Assembly (NCBI GenBank): GCA_043392685.1
Contig: JBHZGM010000017.1
DNA from: Metapseudomonas sp043392685
Lineage (GTDB): Bacteria > Pseudomonadota > Gammaproteobacteria > Pseudomonadales > Pseudomonadaceae
Length of the DNA: 64,000 nucleotides
Direction: 5' to 3' (one strand)
Position 1 is the first letter of the stretch; each line of letters opens with the position of its first letter. Position numbers and translations under genes: made by a program. Shown one piece after another: positions 60,165-64,000 of this stretch. The notes beneath the pieces are model-generated. The model was not told the origin of the DNA, made no database searches, and saw nothing but the letters and a program-made list of their open reading frames with translations.

Positions 60165-61427
60165 ATGTATCTGTTGCGCCTGGCCCTGGCGAGCCTCGCC
60201 AACCGCCGTTTCACCGCCCTGCTGACGGTGTTCGCCATCGCCCTTTCGGTCTGCCTGCTGCTGGCCGTCGAGCGGGTACGCACCGAAGCCCGCGCCAGCT
60301 TCGCCAGCACCATCAGCGGCACCGACCTGATCGTCGGCGCCCGCTCCGGCGCGGTGAACCTGCTGCTCTATTCGGTGTTCCGCATCGGCAACGCCACCAA
60401 CAACATCCGCTGGGACAGCTTCGAAGCCATCAGCCAGGACAAACGGGTGAAGTGGGCCATCCCCATTTCCCTGGGCGACTCCCATCGCGGCTACCGCGTC
60501 ATGGGCACCAGCACCGCCTATTTCGATCACTACCGCCATGGCCGCGGCCAGTCGCTGCGACTGGCCGAGGGCAAGCCATTCGCCGACATGTTCGAGGTGG
60601 TGCTCGGCGCCGAAGTGGCCGAGGCCCTGCACTACAAGCTGGGGGACAAGCTGGTGCTGGCCCACGGCGTCAGCAGCGTCAGCCTGGTGCAGCACGACGA
60701 CAAGCCGTTCAGGGTGGTCGGCATCCTCGCGCGCACCGGCACGCCGGTGGATCGTACCCTGCACATTTCCCTGGCGGGCATGGAAGCCCTGCACGTCGAC
60801 TGGCAGAACGGCGTGCCCGCGCGCGGCGCCGGCAAGGTCAGCGCCGACCAGGCCCGCGCGATGGACCTGCAACCCAGGGCCATCACCGCCTTCATGCTCG
60901 GCCTCAACAGCAAGATCGCCACCTTCGCGCTGCAACGGCAGATCAACGAATACCGTGGCGAGCCGCTGCTGGCGATCCTGCCCGGCGTGGCCCTGCAGGA
61001 ACTCTGGAGCCTGATGGGCACGGCGGAGAAGGCACTTTTCGTGGTGTCGCTGTTCGTCGTGCTGACCGGCCTGATCGGCATGCTCACCGCCATCCTCGCC
61101 AGCCTCAACGAACGCCGCCGGGAGATGGCCATCCTCCGTTCCGTAGGTGCCCGCCCCTGGCACGTCGGCAGCCTGCTGGTGCTGGAAGCCTTTGCCCTGG
61201 CCATGGCGGGCGCGGTATTGGGTGTCGGCCTGTTGTACCTCGGTATCGGGCTCGGCCAAGGCTATGTGCAAGCGAGCTACGGACTCTACCTGCCGCTGGC
61301 CCTGCCCAGCCCCTATGAGTGGACGCTGCTCGCCGCTATTCTGGCAGCCGCCCTACTGATGGGCGTGGTACCCGCCTGGCGCGCCTATCGGCAGTCGCTG
61401 GCCGACGGCCTTTCCATTCGCCTTTGA
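60165..61427 (+). CDS. ABC transporter permease, FtsX/LolC type
   Basis: 420 residues. One N-terminal membrane segment (FTALLTVFAIALSVCLLLAV), a large periplasmic domain, and three C-terminal segments (ALFVVSLFVVLTGLIGML, LEAFALAMAGAVLGVGLLYL, LLAAILAAALLMGVVP) give the MacB/LolC topology. The C-terminal motif LNERRREMAILRSVGARPW is typical. It starts one base after the ATPase stop; with the ATPase and the flanking zinc genes it is predicted to help zinc-limited cells, mechanism unknown. Confidence 0.92.
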   Translation: MYLLRLALASLANRRFTALLTVFAIALSVCLLLAVERVRTEARASFASTISGTDLIVGARSGAVNLLLYSVFRIGNATNNIRWDSFEAISQDKRVKWAIPISLGDSHRGYRVMGTSTAYFDHYRHGRGQSLRLAEGKPFADMFEVVLGAEVAEALHYKLGDKLVLAHGVSSVSLVQHDDKPFRVVGILARTGTPVDRTLHISLAGMEALHVDWQNGVPARGAGKVSADQARAMDLQPRAITAFMLGLNSKIATFALQRQINEYRGEPLLAILPGVALQELWSLMGTAEKALFVVSLFVVLTGLIGMLTAILASLNERRREMAILRSVGARPWHVGSLLVLEAFALAMAGAVLGVGLLYLGIGLGQGYVQASYGLYLPLALPSPYEWTLLAAILAAALLMGVVPAWRAYRQSLADGLSIRL

Positions 61428-61434
61428 GACGTCC

Positions 61435-61953
61435 ATGACACGCATCCTGCTGGCCCTGCTGCTGGTCCTTTCCTCCCCGCTCTGGGCCGGCGAGGCACGT
61501 GAGCTCACCTGGGCGGAGATGATCCCGGAAGGCGCGCCGCCGCCCGCCCCGCCCGCGCCCTTCCATGACCTTTCGCAGCTGTCCGACGCCCTCAACGCCG
61601 AGGCCGGCCCGGCTGCGAGCCAGCAATCCCCCGCCGCGCCGGTGGTCGAGGCGCTGGATGGCCAGGAGGTGAAGCTGCCGGGCTACATCGTGCCGCTGGA
61701 CGTGACCGAGGAAGGCCGCGTCACCGAGTTCCTCCTGGTGCCCTACTTCGGCGCCTGTATCCATGTCCCGCCGCCGCCGTCGAACCAGATCGTCCACGTG
61801 AAGAGCGAACTCGGGGTGCTGATGGATACCCTCTACCAGCCCTTCTGGATCGAAGGTCCGCTACAGGTGAAAGCCAGCAACAGCGAACTGGCGGAAGCCG
61901 GCTACCAGATGGACGCGAGCAAGATCTATCCCTACGAGTCCGGCGGCAGCTGA
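61435..61953 (+). CDS. DUF3299 periplasmic protein
   Basis: 172 residues with a signal peptide (ILLALLLVLSSPLWAGEA), a proline- and alanine-rich linker (residues ~30-65), and a compact domain with KLPGYIVPLDVTEEGRVTEF, FLLVPYFGACIHVPPPPSNQ and AGYQMDASKIYPYE. The CIHVPPPPSN stretch is the family signature and resembles zinc- or heme-associated binding sites, function unknown. It is the last gene of the zinc-responsive operon, seven bases after the permease. Confidence 0.87.
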   Translation: MTRILLALLLVLSSPLWAGEARELTWAEMIPEGAPPPAPPAPFHDLSQLSDALNAEAGPAASQQSPAAPVVEALDGQEVKLPGYIVPLDVTEEGRVTEFLLVPYFGACIHVPPPPSNQIVHVKSELGVLMDTLYQPFWIEGPLQVKASNSELAEAGYQMDASKIYPYESGGS

Positions 61954-61980
61954 GCCGGGCGTGCTCCCCCTGGATGCACA

Positions 61981-62005
61981 AGGGCCCGGTCTAACCGGGC
62001 CCTTT
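61981..62005 (+). terminator. Terminator after the zinc operon
   Basis: A 9-bp perfect stem (AGGGCCCGG/CCGGGCCCT) with a TCTAA loop and a short TT run. The U-tract is weak, so termination may be partial. Confidence 0.6.
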
Positions 62006-62025
62006 GCTGTCGACCTCAAGCGATA

Positions 62026-62039
62026 TTGCTCTGGATCAA
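62026..62039 (+). promoter_or_regulatory. Anr/Fnr-like box upstream of oprG
   Basis: TTGCT-CTGG-ATCAA, a 9 of 10 match to TTGAT-N4-ATCAA. It is 69 bases before the OprG ATG, in the range expected for activation by Anr under low oxygen. OprG of P. aeruginosa is known to rise in anaerobic growth. Confidence 0.6.
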
Positions 62040-62107
62040 GATACTAAGCTTCCTAATTACCGACACTGGTTCCAGCCAAACACTCTTAGAACTCACTGGA
62101 GCCTTCC

Positions 62108-62779
62108 ATGCACAAGCCTCTTCTCGCTGCTTCCCTTCTCGCCCTTGCTGTCGCCTCCCCCCTGGCCCAGGCCCACAAGGCCGGCGACCTGATCGTCCGC
62201 GCAGGCGCGGCCACCGTTTCGCCGAACGAAGACAGCTCCAACCTGTCCATCGCCGGCGCCAAGGTCGGCGGCACCAAAGCCACCTTGGACAGCGACACCC
62301 AGCTCGGCCTGACCGGCACTTACATGCTGACCGACCATGTCGGTATCGAACTGCTGGCAGCCACCCCGTTCCAGCATGAAGTGGGCGTGAAAGGCCTTGG
62401 CGCACTCGACGGCAAACTGGCCGACATCAAGCACCTGCCGCCAACCCTGAGCCTGCAGTACTACCCGATGGACCCGAATTCCGCGTTCCAGCCTTATGTC
62501 GGCGCAGGCCTGAACTACACCCTGTTCTTCGACGAGGACCTGACCAGCTCGCGCAAGGGCCAGGGCTTCAGCAACCTGAACCTTGACGATTCCTGGGGCC
62601 TGGCCGCGCAGGTCGGCATGGACTACATGCTGACTGACAACATCCTGCTCAACGCCGCTGTCTGGTACATCGACATCGATACCAAGGCCACCACCGACCT
62701 GGCAGGCGTGGGCAAGGTCAAGGTCGATGTGGACGTGGACCCGTGGGTCTACATGGTCGGCCTCGGTTACAAGTTCTGA
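62108..62779 (+). CDS. oprG: Outer-membrane protein OprG/OmpW
   Basis: 223 residues with a signal peptide (PLLAASLLALAVASPLAQA) and an eight-stranded barrel ending YMVGLGYKF with terminal aromatic F. Family stretches include AGDLIVRAGAATVSPNED, GLTGTYMLTDHVGIEL and the PYVGAGLNYTLFFDE segment. OmpW barrels allow small hydrophobic or amphipathic molecules into the cell. The ATG at 62108 follows GGAGCCTTCC. A terminator follows and an Anr-like box precedes it. Confidence 0.95.
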   Translation: MHKPLLAASLLALAVASPLAQAHKAGDLIVRAGAATVSPNEDSSNLSIAGAKVGGTKATLDSDTQLGLTGTYMLTDHVGIELLAATPFQHEVGVKGLGALDGKLADIKHLPPTLSLQYYPMDPNSAFQPYVGAGLNYTLFFDEDLTSSRKGQGFSNLNLDDSWGLAAQVGMDYMLTDNILLNAAVWYIDIDTKATTDLAGVGKVKVDVDVDPWVYMVGLGYKF

Positions 62780-62810
62780 GCGGGCTCCTTTCGAGAGGAA
62801 CACCCCCGCC

Positions 62811-62837
62811 AAAAGGCGCCTTCGGGCGCCTTTTTTT
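62811..62837 (+). terminator. Rho-independent terminator after oprG
   Basis: AAAAGGCGCC-TTCG-GGCGCCTTTT, a 10-bp stem with TTCG tetraloop and seven T. It can serve both strands but faces oprG best. Confidence 0.92.
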
Positions 62838-62840
62838 GTA

Positions 62841-62884
62841 CCTCTGGGATCGAATTCATTCGCGATTGAAATCGCTCCCACAGG
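62841..62884. repeat. REP-type palindrome (GAATTCATTCGC family)
   Basis: CCTCTGGGATCG and CGCTCCCACAGG flank the CGAATTCATTCGCGATTGAAAT core. It is between the oprG terminator and the convergent epimerase gene. Confidence 0.75.
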
Positions 62885-62902
62885 CAAATCGCGGCTCGCT
62901 GT

Positions 62903-63832
62903 TCAACGCCCCAAGAGGCGCGCCACACCCTCGCGCAGCGGTGTGGCCTCGGGGAACTCGTAGCGCAGCAGCAGGCGGGCATTGTTGGCCCGTGAATGGC
63001 GGATGTCCCCGGCGCGGGCTTCGGCGTAGTTCACGGTTGGCATTTCGCCCAGCACCTCACCGATGGCGGCAAGCAGCTGCTTGAGGCTGGTGGCGCGGTT
63101 CAGGCCCACATTCACCGGCCCGGCTTCCAGCCACTCCGCCTCCAGCGCCTGCACCAGCACCTGCACCAGGTCGCCGACGTAAACGAAATCGCGGGTCTGT
63201 TCGCCATCGCCGAACACGGTGATGGGCAACCCGGCCTGGGCGCGCTCGGTGAAAATGCTGATCACGCCGGAATAGGGCGAAGACGGGTCCTGGCGCGGAC
63301 CGAAGATGTTGAAGAAGCGGAATACCGCCGGCTCCAGGCCGTGCTGGCGACGATAGAAATCCAGGTAGTGCTCGCTTGCCAGCTTGTCCGCCGCGTAGGG
63401 TGTCAGCGGCGACTTGGGGATGTCCTCATCGATGGCCATGCCTTCGCCGTTCTGGCCATAGACCGCAGCGCTGGAGGCGAAGATCACCCGCCTCACGCCG
63501 TGCTCGCGCATGGCTTCGCAGACATTCAGGGTGCCGATGAAATTGCTCTGGTGAGTCGCCACCGGATCGTCCACCGACGCCTGCACCGAAGCCACCGCAG
63601 CCAGATGCGCCACGGCCTTGCAGCCGGACATGGCGCGTGCCACCAGGGCAGCGTCGGCCACATCGCCCTCGATCAGCTCCAGACGCGGATCGTCCAGCGC
63701 CAGGTTGGAGCGCTTGCCAGTGGACAGGTTGTCCAGCACGCGCACGGCGTGGCCCCCGGCAAGCAGCGCATCGGCCAGGTGCGAGCCAATGAAACCGGCG
63801 CCGCCGGTGATGAGGATGGGGGAATCAGCCAT
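62903..63832 (-). CDS. NAD-dependent sugar-nucleotide epimerase/dehydratase
   Basis: 309 residues of the extended SDR type. The NAD motif is TGGAGFIGSHLA; the catalytic serine-tyrosine-lysine set is in FASSAAVYG and YAADKLASE (Y153-like YxxxK as Y-AAD-K). The FRFFNIFGPRQDP stretch and the GDGEQTRDFVYVGDLV segment are typical of UDP-glucose/UDP-GlcNAc C4 epimerases such as GalE or WbpP. It likely makes a sugar for cell-surface polysaccharide. The ATG at 63832 overlaps the upstream gene stop by eight bases. Confidence 0.9.
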   Translation of the reverse strand: MADSPILITGGAGFIGSHLADALLAGGHAVRVLDNLSTGKRSNLALDDPRLELIEGDVADAALVARAMSGCKAVAHLAAVASVQASVDDPVATHQSNFIGTLNVCEAMREHGVRRVIFASSAAVYGQNGEGMAIDEDIPKSPLTPYAADKLASEHYLDFYRRQHGLEPAVFRFFNIFGPRQDPSSPYSGVISIFTERAQAGLPITVFGDGEQTRDFVYVGDLVQVLVQALEAEWLEAGPVNVGLNRATSLKQLLAAIGEVLGEMPTVNYAEARAGDIRHSRANNARLLLRYEFPEATPLREGVARLLGR

Positions 63833-64000
63833 GGCGGTAGTAACGGTCCAGCAAGGTTGGCAATGCAGCGCGCCAGGCGCGCGGCTTGATACCAAAGGTA
63901 TGGAGGATTTTCTTGCAGGCCAGCACCGCGTTCTGCGGTTCGTCCGCTGCGTCGGGACGGGCAGCGTGGGCCTGCGGGGTGATGTCCTGGACCTTCAGCG
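63825..64000 (-). CDS. C-terminal end of a sugar-nucleotide reductase, RmlD-like (5' end outside window)
   Basis: A minus-strand frame open from the right edge to the TGA at 63825-63827 encodes about 57 residues, including ACKKILHTFGIKPRAWRAAL and ending LLDRYYRHG. The last residues resemble the dTDP-4-dehydrorhamnose reductase end (KPRAWRAALPTLLDRY). It overlaps the epimerase start by eight bases, so the two form one operon. The catalytic part is outside the window. Confidence 0.65.
   Translation of the reverse strand, partial: LKVQDITPQAHAARPDAADEPQNAVLACKKILHTFGIKPRAWRAALPTLLDRYYRHG

Overview
The window is GC-rich chromosomal DNA from a Pseudomonas, most likely of the aeruginosa/resinovorans/citronellolis side of the genus. 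Protein sequences and gene order match blocks I know from P. aeruginosa: ethanolamine eut genes - GNAT - DedA - MtfA - ppa; xseB-ispA and dxs; the thiL-nusB-ribH-ribBA-ribE-ribD-nrdR block; the zinc-responsive set; oprG; and a sugar-nucleotide gene pair. Between these core blocks lie catabolic or accessory segments. No rRNA, tRNA, CRISPR array, transposase or integrase was seen.

Layout. (1) 1-5.7 kb: ethanolamine catabolism (aldehyde dehydrogenase end, AraC regulator, permease, EutB, EutC). (2) 5.9-8.7 kb: core genes GNAT, DedA, MtfA, Ppa. (3) 8.7-15.3 kb: all five enzymes for isobutyryl-CoA to propionyl-CoA (distal valine pathway) with a divergent LysR regulator, in DNA that by eye has lower GC than its neighbours. 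(4) 15.3-18.3 kb: rearranged debris, namely the tail of a TetR-like gene abutting the 3' end of a giant type I-secreted adhesin, then a LuxR regulator with a degenerate receiver. (5) 18.7-20.8 kb: SDR oxidoreductase and a methyltransferase. (6) 20.8-28.5 kb: multicomponent phenol hydroxylase dmpKLMNOP with a MetA-type outer-membrane protein and a divergent DmpR-type sigma54 activator; the promoter region shows a -24/-12 element and two activator sites. (7) 28.6-31.4 kb: lipoprotein, possible antisense-strand ncRNA, TSUP transporter, xseB-ispA. (8) 31.5-44.05 kb: a hydroxyproline catabolic island (epimerase, three-part D-hydroxyproline dehydrogenase, AraC regulator, ABC transporter, second proline-racemase paralogue, deaminase, imine reductase), a PAP2 gene and a deleted acyl-CoA carboxylase remnant, inserted between ispA and dxs. 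(9) 44.3-58.8 kb: dxs, BtuF-like protein, ribA, retropepsin, solute-binding protein, pgpA-thiL-nusB-ribH-ribBA-ribE, an FMN riboswitch, ribD-nrdR, lipoprotein, methyltransferase, YbbN, small protein. (10) 58.8-64 kb: zinc-starvation operon behind a Zur-like box, OprG/OmpW porin behind an Anr-like box, and two sugar-nucleotide enzymes running off the end.

Together this is a core housekeeping backbone (isoprenoid, riboflavin, thiamine, phospholipid and NrdR functions) interrupted by four catabolic modules for ethanolamine, valine, phenol and hydroxyproline. Each has its own local regulator. The most interesting regulatory feature is the FMN riboswitch, which lies between ribD and ribE and is followed by a small leader ORF with its own Shine-Dalgarno that overlaps the ribE start. 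The rearranged segments (adhesin fragment, carboxylase remnant) mark likely sites of past insertion or deletion.
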